Below, one piece after another: positions 18,901 to 27,074 of a stretch of DNA of 64,000 bases (position 1 is the stretch's first letter; each line of letters starts with the position of its first letter). Below the pieces are notes generated by a model, which made no database searches, was not told the DNA's origin, and saw only the letters and a program-made list of their open reading frames with translations. The DNA comes from [Streptosporangium] indianense (GTDB lineage Bacteria; Actinomycetota; Actinomycetes; Streptomycetales; Streptomycetaceae), in the NCBI RefSeq assembly GCF_021474405.1, contig NZ_JAKEIO010000013.1:1-64000 (forward strand), in the 5' to 3' direction. Both the position numbers and the translations under genes were made by a program.

Positions 18901-19234
18901 CCGCTCGAAGAAGACCAGCGGCATCACGAAGCTGCCCGCCTCCACGGCCCGCTTCCTGGCGACCACGGACCTGGGCAGCAAGGCCCCGGCCGACAAGACC
19001 GTCAAGGTCCCGGTCACCGTCGAGGGCGCGGCCAAGGGCAGCAACCTGAAGTCGCTGTCGGTGTACGTGTCGTACGACTACGGCAAGACCTGGAAGAAGC
19101 TCACCGTCAAGGACGGCAAGGTCAGCGTCAAGAACCCGGCGAAGGGGAAGGGCATCTCCTTCCACGCCAAGATCGCCGACAAGAAGGGCAACAAGTCGAC
19201 GATCTCGATCTACAACGCTTACTACGGCAAGTAA
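15908..19234 (+). CDS. Large secreted subtilisin-like serine protease (S8)
   Basis: This 1108-residue exported protease begins with a signal peptide (RRQVKRACAATVATAAAVALAAG, cleavage after SPASA). A pro-region follows (about 40-195), then the S8 domain with catalytic Asp229 (VLDTGVD), His261 (GHGTHVAS) and Ser440 (GTSMATPH), and the oxyanion Asn in AAGNEGD. After residue 500, Fn3-like or carbohydrate-binding-like modules fill about 600 residues up to a Lys-rich C-terminus. The TTG at 15908 is supported by AAGGGGG 6 bases before it. It resembles the large extracellular subtilases of Streptomyces. The triad is complete, so it is probably active outside the cell, perhaps in nutrition or morphological turnover. 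It is monocistronic. Confidence 0.93.
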   Translation: MRRQVKRACAATVATAAAVALAAGMTSPASANGEQAAASAKPASLTAKHRITLITGDRVVLDAKGRVIGLEHAKGRENVPAQVRKVDGHTLVIPADAARLVATGKLDQRLFDVTELNKSATRKAQKKGLKVIVGYRGSAAATKADVREAGTLRHALKSVNADAVQTPQQDAPELWDAVTDGEKTAAGIAHVWLDGVRKASLDKSVPQIGAPKAWAAGFDGKGTKIAVLDTGVDATHDDLKGQVVGAKNFTTSPDASDKVGHGTHVASIAAGTGKKSGGTYKGVAPGAKILNGKVLDDGGFGSDSEILAGMEWAAAQGADVINLSLGGGDTPAIDPLEAAVNKLSDEKGVLFAIAAGNEGDFGEQTIGSPGSAAAALTVGAVDDKDKLADFSSRGPGMDGALKPDVTAPGVDITAASAPGNQIAQEVGEKPAGYMTISGTSMATPHVAGAAAILKQQHPDWKYTELKGALTGSTKGGKYTPFEQGSGRIQVDKAIKQSVIAEPVSVSFGVQQWPHTDDKPVTKELTYRNLGTKDVTLKLASTATNPKGQAVPAGFFKLGATSVTVPAGGKASVPFTVNTKLGGTVDGAYSAYVTATGGGQTVRTAAAVQREVESYDVTLKFLDRDGKAAKNYSADLTGIAGLGKGKAAAPYDEDGTVTARVPKGTYVLNTNIYVGDDPEKYEGVDWLAQPKLNLTKNTAITLDARKAKPVDITVPATGAKSEFASADYTVESGDSSYGFGWWLDSYANFRSAHVGPQITDGSLTQQWDGHWTKGGKEEYDVIAGGPVKQVATGFTKHYKASELATVKAGLGASAGGKKGAINAVGWMPWSSSASSIGILQTLPGTRTLHLSAQGGVQWQLEFAQSGGVDADGFPVDEAAYALGTQKFAAGKSYSKTVNTAVFGPRLSGDFGVVREGNQIYGSLPLFADGKGNVGYSEFSAVDTTLYRNGTKVGSNDDPLFGEKPFKVPAADAEYKLTTSVKRSVKVAAASTRVDASWTFRSKKTSGITKLPASTARFLATTDLGSKAPADKTVKVPVTVEGAAKGSNLKSLSVYVSYDYGKTWKKLTVKDGKVSVKNPAKGKGISFHAKIADKKGNKSTISIYNAYYGK

Positions 19235-19256
19235 GCGGTAACGCCAACGCGTTGAC

Positions 19257-19291
19257 GGGCCCGCCGAAAGCCTCGCCTTCCGGCGGGCCCG
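19257..19291 (+). terminator. Hairpin terminator after the subtilase gene
   Basis: GGGCCCGCCG and CGGCGGGCCC form a long stem (14 bp with one mismatch) 22 bases after the stop. There is no T-run. Confidence 0.65.
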
Positions 19292-19312
19292 CCGTGTCAG
19301 TAGGGTCCTCGC

Positions 19313-19825
19313 ATGACCGCCGCAGTGACCGCCATGATCACCGCCGTCGTGGGCGTCCTCGGAACCCTCTTCGCACCGGTGCTCGGCCGACGGCTCTCCG
19401 CACAGCAGCGGGACGAGGAGACCCGGGCCGAGGAGCAGCGACGGCGCTTCGAGGAGCGCAGGGACGCGTACACGGCCATGAACAGGGCCTCACGCCAGTT
19501 CCACACCCTCCTGAAGGACGCCCTGCACCGCCTGCGCGACGGGGTCTACGGCGACGCCGAGCGCGACCAGCTCGAAGAGACTCGGCGCGACTACCGGGAC
19601 CGGTACGCGCAGGCCCAGATGATCGTTCCCGAGCGGATCCTGGAGGCCTCGCGGTCCGTCAACGAGGTCCTCGCGGGCATCGACGCGGCGGTCAAGCGCC
19701 TCGACCGAGGCGTGGCCCGGGAGGGCGAGAGCGCGCAGGGCGCCCTGCGCGACCTGAAGGAAGCCGAACCGCGGCTGTCGGCGATGCGGAGGCTGATGCG
19801 GGAGGACCTGGGCGTCGTCGACTGA
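19313..19825 (+). CDS. Membrane-anchored coiled-coil protein of unknown function
   Basis: This 170-residue protein has one N-terminal membrane helix (AAVTAMITAVVGVLGTLFAPVLG) followed by a highly charged helical region (QQRDEETRAEEQRRRFEERRDAY and onwards) predicted to form a coiled coil to the C-terminus. No catalytic motif is visible. It resembles small streptomycete hypothetical proteins with an anchored helical hairpin. The start ATG 19313 lies shortly after the subtilase terminator, with no strong ribosome binding site. It converges on the regulator gene at 19853. Confidence 0.7.
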   Translation: MTAAVTAMITAVVGVLGTLFAPVLGRRLSAQQRDEETRAEEQRRRFEERRDAYTAMNRASRQFHTLLKDALHRLRDGVYGDAERDQLEETRRDYRDRYAQAQMIVPERILEASRSVNEVLAGIDAAVKRLDRGVAREGESAQGALRDLKEAEPRLSAMRRLMREDLGVVD

Positions 19826-19852
19826 GGCACGGGTGCCTTTCGCGGGTGCCTC

Positions 19853-20767
19853 TCACTCCGACGGCGTCGAAGCCCTGGTCCCCGAGCGGGTCGCGTCTGT
19901 GCCCCAGCTCGCCAGGAGGCGCAAGGCCTCCGCCGAGGGGGTGCCCGGCTCCGCGTGGTACGTGATCAGGGACTGCTCGGCGTCGTCGACCAGGCGGAAC
20001 GTCTCGAAGGAGAGGGTCAGGTCGCCGACCAGGGGGTGGCGCATCCGCTTGACGCCGTAGCTCTTCTCCTTGACGTCATGGGCCGCCCAGAGGCGGCGGA
20101 ACTCCTCGCTCTTCACCGACAGCTCGCCCACCAGGGAGGACAGCTGCGGGTCGTCCGGGTGGCAGCCCGCGTCCATGCGCAGATAGCCGACGATGTCGGC
20201 CGCCTTCTGGTCCCACTCGACGAACAGCTCGCGGTACTCGGGGCGCAGGAACACCATCCGCGCCCAGTTCCGCTCCTGGGCCGGCAGGTCCGCCCAGTCG
20301 CCGAAGAGGGCCGCGGCCATCCGGTTCCACGCCAGGACGCTGGAGCGGCGCCCGACGACGTACGCCGGGACGCTGTCGATCGAGTCCAGCAGATGCCGCA
20401 ACGCCGACCGCACCTGCTGGCTGCGCGCCACCGGCTTCTTCTTGTGCTGCTTCGGCTTCGCCAGGTGCGTCAGATGCGCGTGCTCGGCGTCGCTCAGCCG
20501 CAGGGCGCGCGCGATCGCGTCCAGCACCTCCGCCGAGACGTTGCGGCCGTTGCCCTGCTCCAGCCGTGTGTAGTACGCCACGGACACCCCGGCCAGCTGC
20601 GCCAGCTCCTCGCGGCGCAGCCCGGGCACGCGCCGCCGCCCGAAGTCGGGCAGCCCCACGTCCTCGGGCTTCAGCCGGGCCCGCCGGGTGCGCAGGAACT
20701 CACTGAGCTCGGCACGCCGGTCCAGGCCGCCACCGGCCGTCTGCGCGGGTTCGGGCAGTGCGTCCAT
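19853..20767 (-). CDS. Helix-turn-helix regulator with MmyB-like ligand domain
   Basis: This 304-residue regulator has an N-terminal Xre-type HTH (about 20-95; RRVPGLRREELAQLAGVSVAYYTRLEQG is the typical core) and a C-terminal MmyB-like domain (about 120-285; SVPAYVVGRRSSVLAWNRMAAALFGDW), a PAS-like fold that binds hydrophobic ligands in some members. Such proteins usually repress or activate a divergent oxidoreductase gene. Here the neighbour is a zinc alcohol dehydrogenase whose promoter region holds a 12-bp inverted repeat. The regulator very probably controls that gene and itself. Confidence 0.9.
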   Translation of the reverse strand: MDALPEPAQTAGGGLDRRAELSEFLRTRRARLKPEDVGLPDFGRRRVPGLRREELAQLAGVSVAYYTRLEQGNGRNVSAEVLDAIARALRLSDAEHAHLTHLAKPKQHKKKPVARSQQVRSALRHLLDSIDSVPAYVVGRRSSVLAWNRMAAALFGDWADLPAQERNWARMVFLRPEYRELFVEWDQKAADIVGYLRMDAGCHPDDPQLSSLVGELSVKSEEFRRLWAAHDVKEKSYGVKRMRHPLVGDLTLSFETFRLVDDAEQSLITYHAEPGTPSAEALRLLASWGTDATRSGTRASTPSE

Positions 20768-20786
20768 GCCGTCCAGTATTCACGGT

Positions 20787-20836
20787 CGTACGCACACGAG
20801 CCTGACCCCGCCAGTGGTACGCACCGTGTGCGTACG
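20787..20836. promoter_or_regulatory. 12-bp inverted repeat, probable operator between regulator and dehydrogenase
   Basis: CGTACGCACACG (20787-20798) and CGTGTGCGTACG (20825-20836) are perfect inverted copies with centres 38 bp apart. Flanking CACGGT (20781-20786) and ACCGTG (20840-20845) extend the symmetry, and a third half-site GTACGCAC occurs at about 20818. The spacing puts the arms on nearly the same face of the helix. It lies in the only control region shared by the MmyB-type regulator and the alcohol dehydrogenase. Confidence 0.75.
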
Positions 20837-20947
20837 CAAAACCGTGGTCTGGGTGAGTTCTTCCCGAACGGGCACGCTGGTTCTCGCGCCCGGTCAGAAG
20901 ATCCAGAAGGTGGCCGGGCACACGACCCCCGCTAGGAGAACCCCGGC

Positions 20948-21988
20948 ATGACCACTGCTGCTGCGTACGCCGCTCCCGCCCCGAAGGCTCCGCTGGAGCG
21001 CACGACCATCGAACGCCGCGAGGTCGGCGAGTACGACGTCCTGATCGACATCAAGTTCGCCGGTATCTGCCACTCCGACATCCACCAGGCCCAGGAGGGC
21101 TGGGGCGAGGCGATCTTCCCGATGGTCCCCGGCCACGAGATAGCCGGTGTCGTCTCCGCGGTCGGCCCCGGCGTCACGAAGTTCGCCGTCGGTGACCGCG
21201 TGGGCGTCGGCTGCATGGTCGACTCCTGCCGCGAGTGCGAGAACTGCAAGGCCGGCCGGGAGCAGTACTGCGTGCGGGGCAACGTCCCGACGTACAACGG
21301 CATCGGCAGGGACGGCGAGCCCACCTACGGCGGCTACGCGCAGAACGTCGTCGTCGACGAGAACTTCGTCGTCCGCATTCCCGACGGCCTCTCGCTCGAC
21401 GTCGCGGCCCCGCTGCTGTGCGCCGGCATCACCCTCTACTCCCCGCTGCGGCGCTTCGGTGCCGGCCCCGGCAAGAAGATCGCGATCGTCGGCCTGGGCG
21501 GCCTCGGCCACATGGGCGTCAAGATCGCCCACGCGCTCGGCGCCGAGGTGACCGTGCTGTCGCAGTCCCTGCGCAAGCAGGAGGACGGCCTGCGGCTGGG
21601 CGCGGACCACTACTACGCCACCAGCGACCCGAAGACCTTCGAGGAGCTCGCCGGCACGTTCGACCTGATCGTGTCCACGGTGTCCGCCCCGCTGGACTTC
21701 AACGCCTACCTGTCGCTGCTGAAGACCGAGGGCACCCTGGCCAACGTCGGCGCCCCCGAGGAGCCGATCTCCCTCAACCTCTTCTCGGTGATCGGCGGCG
21801 GCAAGACCCTCGCCGGCTCCATGATCGGCGGCATCGCGGAGACCCAGGAGATGCTGGACTTCTGTGCCGAGCACGGCCTCGGCGCCGAGATCGAGCTGAT
21901 CCGCGCCGACCAGATCAACGAGGCGTACGAGCGGGTCCAGTCCAGCGACGTCCGCTACCGGTTCGTGATCGACACCGCGACGATCTGA
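20948..21988 (+). CDS. NAD(P)-dependent zinc alcohol dehydrogenase (cinnamyl-alcohol/YahK type)
   Basis: This 346-residue medium-chain dehydrogenase reduces aldehydes or oxidises alcohols. Catalytic zinc ligands Cys41 and His63 ([15 protein letters not shown]) and structural zinc cysteines 94, 97, 100 and 108 ([16 protein letters not shown]) are present. The Rossmann motif is GLGGLGHMG. Sequence style matches the CAD/YahK-like group with broad aldehyde specificity. ATG 20948 follows GGAGAA. The transcript ends in a strong terminator. Control by the divergent MmyB-type regulator is likely. Confidence 0.93.
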   Translation: MTTAAAYAAPAPKAPLERTTIERREVGEYDVLIDIKFAGICHSDIHQAQEGWGEAIFPMVPGHEIAGVVSAVGPGVTKFAVGDRVGVGCMVDSCRECENCKAGREQYCVRGNVPTYNGIGRDGEPTYGGYAQNVVVDENFVVRIPDGLSLDVAAPLLCAGITLYSPLRRFGAGPGKKIAIVGLGGLGHMGVKIAHALGAEVTVLSQSLRKQEDGLRLGADHYYATSDPKTFEELAGTFDLIVSTVSAPLDFNAYLSLLKTEGTLANVGAPEEPISLNLFSVIGGGKTLAGSMIGGIAETQEMLDFCAEHGLGAEIELIRADQINEAYERVQSSDVRYRFVIDTATI

Positions 21989-22008
21989 CCTCGCCCCCTT
22001 GGCAGCAA

Positions 22009-22049
22009 CCCCGAGGGCCCCGGCCGCGTGCCGGGGCCCTCGGGGTTTT
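22009..22049 (+). terminator. Strong rho-independent terminator after the alcohol dehydrogenase
   Basis: CCCCGAGGGCCCCGG (22009-22023) pairs perfectly with CCGGGGCCCTCGGGG (22031-22045) across a seven-base loop, and TTTT follows. Confidence 0.92.
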
Positions 22050-22155
22050 CGTGAGGTACGGCCGGGGGTTTCGTCATGCACGGGCGACCGCGCCCGGGGT
22101 ACCCGTGAGGGAGTGCACCACAGGGGTTCGCCGGGTACGTCAGGGGAGGCCCGCC

Positions 22156-22539
22156 ATGACCGTGCAGCTGAACCACACCATCGTCGTCGCCCGCGACAAA
22201 CGCGCGTCGGCCCGGTTCCTCGCCGACCTCCTGGGGCTCGACGTGAGTCCCCCCTACGGCCCGTTCCTGCCGGTCGAGATCCCCAACGGCGTGACGCTCG
22301 ACTTCATGGACAGCCCCGGCGCCATCACGCCGCAGCACTACGCCTTCCTCGTCTCGGAGGAAGAGTTCGACGAGATCTTCGGCCGCATCCGGGAAGCGGG
22401 ACTGACCTACTGGGCGGACCCCTTCCACAGCCGCCCGGGGGAGATCAACCACAACGACGGCGGCCGCGGGGCCTACTTCGACGACCCCGACGGCCACCGC
22501 CTGGAGATCATCACGAGGCCCTACGGAAGCGGCGGCTGA
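22156..22539 (+). CDS. VOC (glyoxalase/bleomycin resistance) family protein
   Basis: This 127-residue protein has the beta-alpha-beta-beta-beta vicinal oxygen chelate fold: MTVQLNHTIVVARDK begins the first module, and GGRGAYFDDPDGHRLEIITRPYG is the classical closing strand with the Glu metal ligand. Candidate metal residues are His7, His near QHYAFLV, and Glu in RLEII. Members act as dioxygenases, lyases, or drug-binding proteins; the activity cannot be fixed here. ATG 22156 has GGGGAGG 6 bases upstream. It is transcribed alone. Confidence 0.88.
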   Translation: MTVQLNHTIVVARDKRASARFLADLLGLDVSPPYGPFLPVEIPNGVTLDFMDSPGAITPQHYAFLVSEEEFDEIFGRIREAGLTYWADPFHSRPGEINHNDGGRGAYFDDPDGHRLEIITRPYGSGG

Positions 22540-22772
22540 ACCGCCCGCACCCAGGCTCGTCACACGGTCGCGCCACCGCCCGCCTCGCGGAACCGACCCT
22601 CGGCGCGCCCGCCGGCCTGTCCCCGATCTGGCCGGGCCGCACCTGTACGACCTGGCCGACCCCTACCTGGGTCTTCGATCTTGAGCGGTACACAGGGTCT
22701 GGGCCACCGCCGTGCAGTCACGGTGAGCGACAGGCTTGCCGACCTGGTTCTGTTCTCAAGACCGGACAGCGA

Positions 22773-23777
22773 TCAGTCAGTACTGCGCGGCCCTTGTGAA
22801 ACTGTGAGGGGCGCGGATTGTCGGCTGGTGGGCAGCGCTCTGAACGCCCGCCGGTACGCCTGGGGCGTCGTGCCGAGGTGCCGGGCGAAGTGGTGGCGGA
22901 GGTTGTCGACGGTACCGAAGCCCGTCCGGTGGGCGATAGCGGTTACTGGGTCGTCCGTGGTCTCCAGGTGGTGCTGCGCGAGCAGGACCCTCTGTCCGGT
23001 CAGCCATTGCAGCGGCGTGGTCCCGGTCTCCTGCCGGAAGCGTCGGGCGAAGGTCCGTGGGGAGAGGTGGGCACGGCAGGCCATTGCGTCGACGGTCAGA
23101 TCCTGGTCGAGGTTGGCTTCCACCCAGGCCAGGACAGGGGCGAGGGACCCGGTCCCCTCCCGGGGGAGGGGGCGTTGGCGGTACTGGTGCTGGCCGCCGT
23201 CACGGTGCGGGGGTGTGACCATGCGGCGGGCGACTGCGTTGGCGACGGCGCTGCCGTGCTCCTTGCGGATGAGGTGGAGGCAGGTGTCGACGCCGGCGGC
23301 GGTGCCGGCGCCGGTGATGACCGGGTCCTCGTCGACGTAGAGCACGTCCGACTCGACCCGGGCACGCGGGTGGCGGCGGGCGAGTTCGTCGGAGTAGCGC
23401 CAGTGCGTGGTACAGCGTCGCTCGTCGAGCAGCCCGGCCTCGCCCAGGAGGAAGGCCCCGGTGCAGATGCTCAGGATCCGAGCGCCACGCTCCACAGCAG
23501 CCCGCAGTTCCTCGGTCAGGTGGTCCGGCTGGCGCACATTGAGGTCGTAGGCCGGGACGCAGATGAGGTCCGCCGAGGCCAGCCGCTCCAGGCCGTGCCG
23601 GGCCCGCACCTCGAAGCCGTGGCGGGTCGGCACGCTGTCGCCGGTGGCCGAGACAAGAGCGAAGTCGTACGCGGGCAGCGCGTCGTCGCTGCGGTCGATC
23701 CCGAAGACCTCGCAGAACACGCCCAGCTCGAAGGCGTGGGCACCCTGGAGGGCCAGGACGGCGACGTCGTGAAGCAC
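22773..23777 (-). CDS. GlxA-family transcriptional regulator (DJ-1/PfpI plus AraC HTH)
   Basis: This 334-residue protein has an amidase-like DJ-1/PfpI N-terminal domain (about 3-175) with ICTGAFLLGEAGLL, where Cys sits at the nucleophile elbow, and a C-terminal AraC double HTH (about 215-315; MACRAHLSPRTFARRFRQETG, PVTAIAHRTGFGTVDNLRHHF). Such regulators often respond to nitrogenous metabolites such as choline, glycine betaine, carnitine or arginine. Divergence from a proline dehydrogenase-like gene suggests that gene as its target. The GTG start at 23777 is chosen. Confidence 0.9.
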   Translation of the reverse strand: MLHDVAVLALQGAHAFELGVFCEVFGIDRSDDALPAYDFALVSATGDSVPTRHGFEVRARHGLERLASADLICVPAYDLNVRQPDHLTEELRAAVERGARILSICTGAFLLGEAGLLDERRCTTHWRYSDELARRHPRARVESDVLYVDEDPVITGAGTAAGVDTCLHLIRKEHGSAVANAVARRMVTPPHRDGGQHQYRQRPLPREGTGSLAPVLAWVEANLDQDLTVDAMACRAHLSPRTFARRFRQETGTTPLQWLTGQRVLLAQHHLETTDDPVTAIAHRTGFGTVDNLRHHFARHLGTTPQAYRRAFRALPTSRQSAPLTVSQGPRSTD

Positions 23778-23910
23778 AGGTTCCCGATCCCTTCTTACGA
23801 CGGTGGCGGGAATTTCAGCTTACCTGTCGTTTCTGCCACTCTCAGGTGGGAGTACCGGTCTGGAAGGCTCGCAGGCGTTCATCCATCCCGCGAGCAGCTA
23901 GGCACAGCGC

Positions 23911-24867
23911 ATGACCACACAGACCCCCGCCACCAACGCTGCCCTCTCGTCGCAGGCTGCCCAAGTCCTGCGTGGGCTTGCGCTCGACGAGGAGCTGAAG
24001 TGGCGCGTCCCAGGCGACCCGGTCCTCGGCCCTCTGGCTCGCAAAGTTGCGCGGCGGTACGTGGCCGGTGAAACCCTGCCCGACGCTCTGGATCGGGCGC
24101 AGCAGGTCCTGGCCGCCGGCCACCGCGTGAACGTGGAGTACATGGGCGAGAGCTGCCGCGACCCGCAGCGAGCCACGGAAGAGACCGACACGTTCCTCTC
24201 CGCGGCCCGTCTGCTGCCACCCGGGTGCTCGATCTCCCTCGACCTGTCCCACATCGGCCTCGCCGTCGATGCGGAGCTTGCCCTTGCCAACGCCTCCCGC
24301 ATCGCCCAGGCCACCGCCGACACCGGGCGGGAGATGGTGATCTCGGCTGAAGGCTCCGACCGGACCGACGAGGTTCTTGCCCTGCACCGCAAGCTGTGCG
24401 AGCGGTTCGACCATGTGGGCATCACCGTCCAGGCACGCCTCTATCGCACCGCAGACGACCTGCCGGAGCTGCTTTCCCGTCCCGGCCGCATCCGCCTGGT
24501 CAAGGGCGCCTTCCTCGAACCTGAGGCCATCGCCCACCGGCGCGAGGCCCCGGCCCTGACCGCCGCCTATCTTGCGTACGCGCAACAGTTGGCCGACTCG
24601 GGCCATCTGTGCTCCTTCGCCACCCATGACTGGGATCTGATCAACCGCATTGACGAGCACCTCGGAGGGAAGGGCACCGATTCCAATCCTTGGGAGTTCG
24701 AGACTCTCCTCGGCCTCGGGCCCGACCGCCTCCAGGCGATGGCCGAGCGCGGCCACCCCACCCGGGAGTACATCGTCTTTGGCACGGAATGGTGGCTCTA
24801 CGTCTGCAACCGCATCGCCGAAGACCCCCAGCGCCTGCTCCAAGCCCTCGTCGACGCGGCCGCATGA
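23911..24867 (+). CDS. Proline dehydrogenase family protein
   Basis: This 318-residue FAD-dependent TIM-barrel enzyme should oxidise L-proline to pyrroline-5-carboxylate. Visible family features are the strand/loop GRIRLVKGAFLEP, the ATHDWDLI segment, the EFETLLGLGPDRLQ helix and the C-terminal YIVFGTEWWLY region, in the order found in the PutA/ProDH barrel. No P5C dehydrogenase gene is nearby. Third codon positions look less GC-biased than in neighbouring genes (codons such as CTT, GTT and TAT), which hints at a later arrival together with the divergent GlxA regulator. Start ATG 23911. Confidence 0.82.
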   Translation: MTTQTPATNAALSSQAAQVLRGLALDEELKWRVPGDPVLGPLARKVARRYVAGETLPDALDRAQQVLAAGHRVNVEYMGESCRDPQRATEETDTFLSAARLLPPGCSISLDLSHIGLAVDAELALANASRIAQATADTGREMVISAEGSDRTDEVLALHRKLCERFDHVGITVQARLYRTADDLPELLSRPGRIRLVKGAFLEPEAIAHRREAPALTAAYLAYAQQLADSGHLCSFATHDWDLINRIDEHLGGKGTDSNPWEFETLLGLGPDRLQAMAERGHPTREYIVFGTEWWLYVCNRIAEDPQRLLQALVDAAA

Positions 24868-25073
24868 CCACCACCTGATCCGTGCCCACGTCATGACGCC
24901 TGAGCACACTGCCCTGCGAAGCGCCAGTGACCCGACGGCCAGAGCCGATCCGCCGCAACTACAGCCCCGGGCCGCTGCTGCCTCGCCATCGAGCGCGTGA
25001 TCATTTCTTGAACCATGCGAGGGAGCGTAGGGCGGGAGGAAATCCTTCCGCTGCGGATTTCGCCTTCGCGGGC

Positions 25074-25760
25074 TCAGGCCTTGGCCAGGGGGTCGGCCGG
25101 GGGCGCTGACGCCGCTGAGGGCTCCTGCCCGCCCTGGTCGAGCCGGAACGGAGGGTAGGCGTCCGTCAGCAGCGTGGCGTAGGCCGCCACCCGGGCCGTC
25201 CAGCGGGCGAGGCCGGTCAGGAAGTCGAAGAGGTGCCGCGGGTAGCGGGCGGTGAAGAGCAGGATGACCACGGCGACCAGGGAGAGGAAGGGCAGCAGCC
25301 CGGCGCCCCGCCAGTCGTCGTTGTCGCCCCAGCCGCCCCCGACGATCATCCCGACGACGATGTACTGCGGGATCGCCAGCAGCCACCACTTGACCAGCAC
25401 CAGCCCCCGGGACAGGCGCTCGGGGTAGACGACGTCGAAGCGCGCCGGGTAGTCGGGCACGTCGGCGAGGGTGAACGGCGGGTACCGGTCGGTGCCGAGC
25501 ACGGTGTGGGCGTAATAGCCGACCCGCCAGTTCCAGCGCAGTACTCCGACGCTGAAGTCGAAGAGGGCGCGCGGGTAGCGGGCGGTGAACAGGATGGCGA
25601 AGAAGGCGATCACCGTCACGACGACGAACGCGATCCACAGGAAGAACAGCACGATGTAGTGCGGGATGGCGAGCAGCCACTTCACCAGCCACATCCACCG
25701 GGACAGGCGGGGGTCGACGGACGCTTCCAGACGTACGGGTGACGCGGCGGCAGGAATCAT
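25074..25760 (-). CDS. DUF4389 membrane protein with internal duplication
   Basis: This 228-residue protein is built of two homologous halves. Each has a motif like LVKWLLAIPxYIV, two membrane helices, then FTARYPRxLFDF, a Trp/Arg-rich segment and YPPF. Four membrane helices are expected in total. ATG 25760 has GAGGAG 11 bases upstream. The family occurs widely in actinobacteria without a known role. It is transcribed in the same direction as the downstream-lying transporter gene but is separated from it by 139 bases. Confidence 0.85.
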   Translation of the reverse strand: MIPAAASPVRLEASVDPRLSRWMWLVKWLLAIPHYIVLFFLWIAFVVVTVIAFFAILFTARYPRALFDFSVGVLRWNWRVGYYAHTVLGTDRYPPFTLADVPDYPARFDVVYPERLSRGLVLVKWWLLAIPQYIVVGMIVGGGWGDNDDWRGAGLLPFLSLVAVVILLFTARYPRHLFDFLTGLARWTARVAAYATLLTDAYPPFRLDQGGQEPSAASAPPADPLAKA

Positions 25761-25899
25761 GAGGCGGCACTCCTCTCGCCTGCAGATTCGCAAGCGGGGG
25801 GCGGCCCCGCGACCTGGGCGGGGCCGTTCGCGTGCGCCCGGCCGCCGGCCGCCGGCTACCGCTGCGTCGGCTCGGGCCGCCGGTGTGGGCCATGGCCTC

Positions 25900-27015
25900 C
25901 TACGACGGGACGGCGGCTCCGGGGTCCGGCTCCTCCGTGTCCGCTTCGGCTTCCGGATCGACGAGCTGCTCGCGCACGTAGTTCCACACCACCGCGATCA
26001 GCGCGGCCACGGGCACGGCGAGCAGGCTGCCGACGATGCCGGCCAGGTTGCCGCCCAGGGTCACCGCCAGCAGGACGACGGCCGCGTGCAGGCCCAGCCC
26101 GCGGCTCTGCAGCATAGGTTGGAAGACGTTGCCCTCCAGTTGCTGCACCACGACGATGATGACCAGCACGATCAGCGCGTCCGTCACACCGTTGGAGACG
26201 AGCGCGATGAGCACCGCGACGAACCCGGCGAACAGGGCGCCGATGATCGGTACGAACGCCGAGACGAAGGTCAGCACCGCCAGCGGCAGCACCAGCGGCA
26301 CGCCCAGGACCCACAGGCCGATCCCGATCAGGACGGCGTCGAGCAGACCCACGGCCGCCTGGGACCGTACGAAGGCGCCCAGGGTGTCCCAGCCGCGTGC
26401 GCACACCGTCGGCACGTCGGTGGCCAGTCGGCCGGGCAGCTGGCGGGACAGCCACGGCAGGAACCGCGGGCCGTCCTTGAGGAAGAAGAACATCAGGAAG
26501 AGCGCGAGGACGGCGGTGACGATCCCGTTCACCACGGTGCTCACCCCGGTGACGACCGCGCCCACCATGCTGCCGACGCCCTCCTGGGCGCGGGAGACCG
26601 CGCTGTCGAAGGCCTGGTTGATCTGCGCGTCCCCGATGTTCAGCGGCGGCCCGGCCGCCCACTCGCGCAGCTGCTGGATCCCCTTGACGACCCCGTCGGT
26701 CAGCTCCCCGGACTGGGAAGCCACCGGCACCGCGATCAGCGCCACCACACCGGCGGCGACCAGCAGGAACAGCACGGTCACGACCGACGCGGCCAGCGCG
26801 GGCGGCCATCCGCGCCGGCGCAGCAGCCGGGCCGCGGGCCAGGTCAGCGTGGTCAGCAGCAGCCCGATGACGAGCGGCCACACCACCGACCACATCCGGC
26901 CCAGCAGCCACAACGCCACGGCCGAGACGGCGAACACCAGCAGCAACTCGGCGGAAACCCGCGCGGATATCCGCAGCGCGGCACGGGATCTGTCGGAACT
27001 CAGAGGCGCAGTCAC
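25900..27015 (-). CDS. AI-2E/PerM family membrane transporter
   Basis: This 371-residue protein has about eight membrane helices in the arrangement of the PerM/AI-2E exporter family: paired N-terminal helices, a soluble segment (about 95-150), and a C-terminal four-helix bundle with the conserved FVPIIGALFAG and QQLEGNVFQPMLQSR motifs. Members include cation/proton antiporters and the quorum-signal exporter TqsA; the substrate here is unknown. The GTG at 27015 is used as start. An acidic cytoplasmic tail ends the protein. Confidence 0.88.
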   Translation of the reverse strand: MTAPLSSDRSRAALRISARVSAELLLVFAVSAVALWLLGRMWSVVWPLVIGLLLTTLTWPAARLLRRRGWPPALAASVVTVLFLLVAAGVVALIAVPVASQSGELTDGVVKGIQQLREWAAGPPLNIGDAQINQAFDSAVSRAQEGVGSMVGAVVTGVSTVVNGIVTAVLALFLMFFFLKDGPRFLPWLSRQLPGRLATDVPTVCARGWDTLGAFVRSQAAVGLLDAVLIGIGLWVLGVPLVLPLAVLTFVSAFVPIIGALFAGFVAVLIALVSNGVTDALIVLVIIVVVQQLEGNVFQPMLQSRGLGLHAAVVLLAVTLGGNLAGIVGSLLAVPVAALIAVVWNYVREQLVDPEAEADTEEPDPGAAVPS

Positions 27016-27074
27016 GCAGGCACCCTACGGGCAGAGCGCGCGCCCGCAGAGTCCCGTGTCACGGAAGCGGGCCG

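Noticed and set aside
15800..19165. A 1121-codon leftward open frame opposite the subtilase
   Set aside because: It is entirely antisense to a protease with a complete catalytic triad, and its composition is typical of an antisense shadow.
22640..22700. tRNA-like or attachment-site sequence in the spacer
   Set aside because: No cloverleaf could be drawn and there is no integrase nearby.
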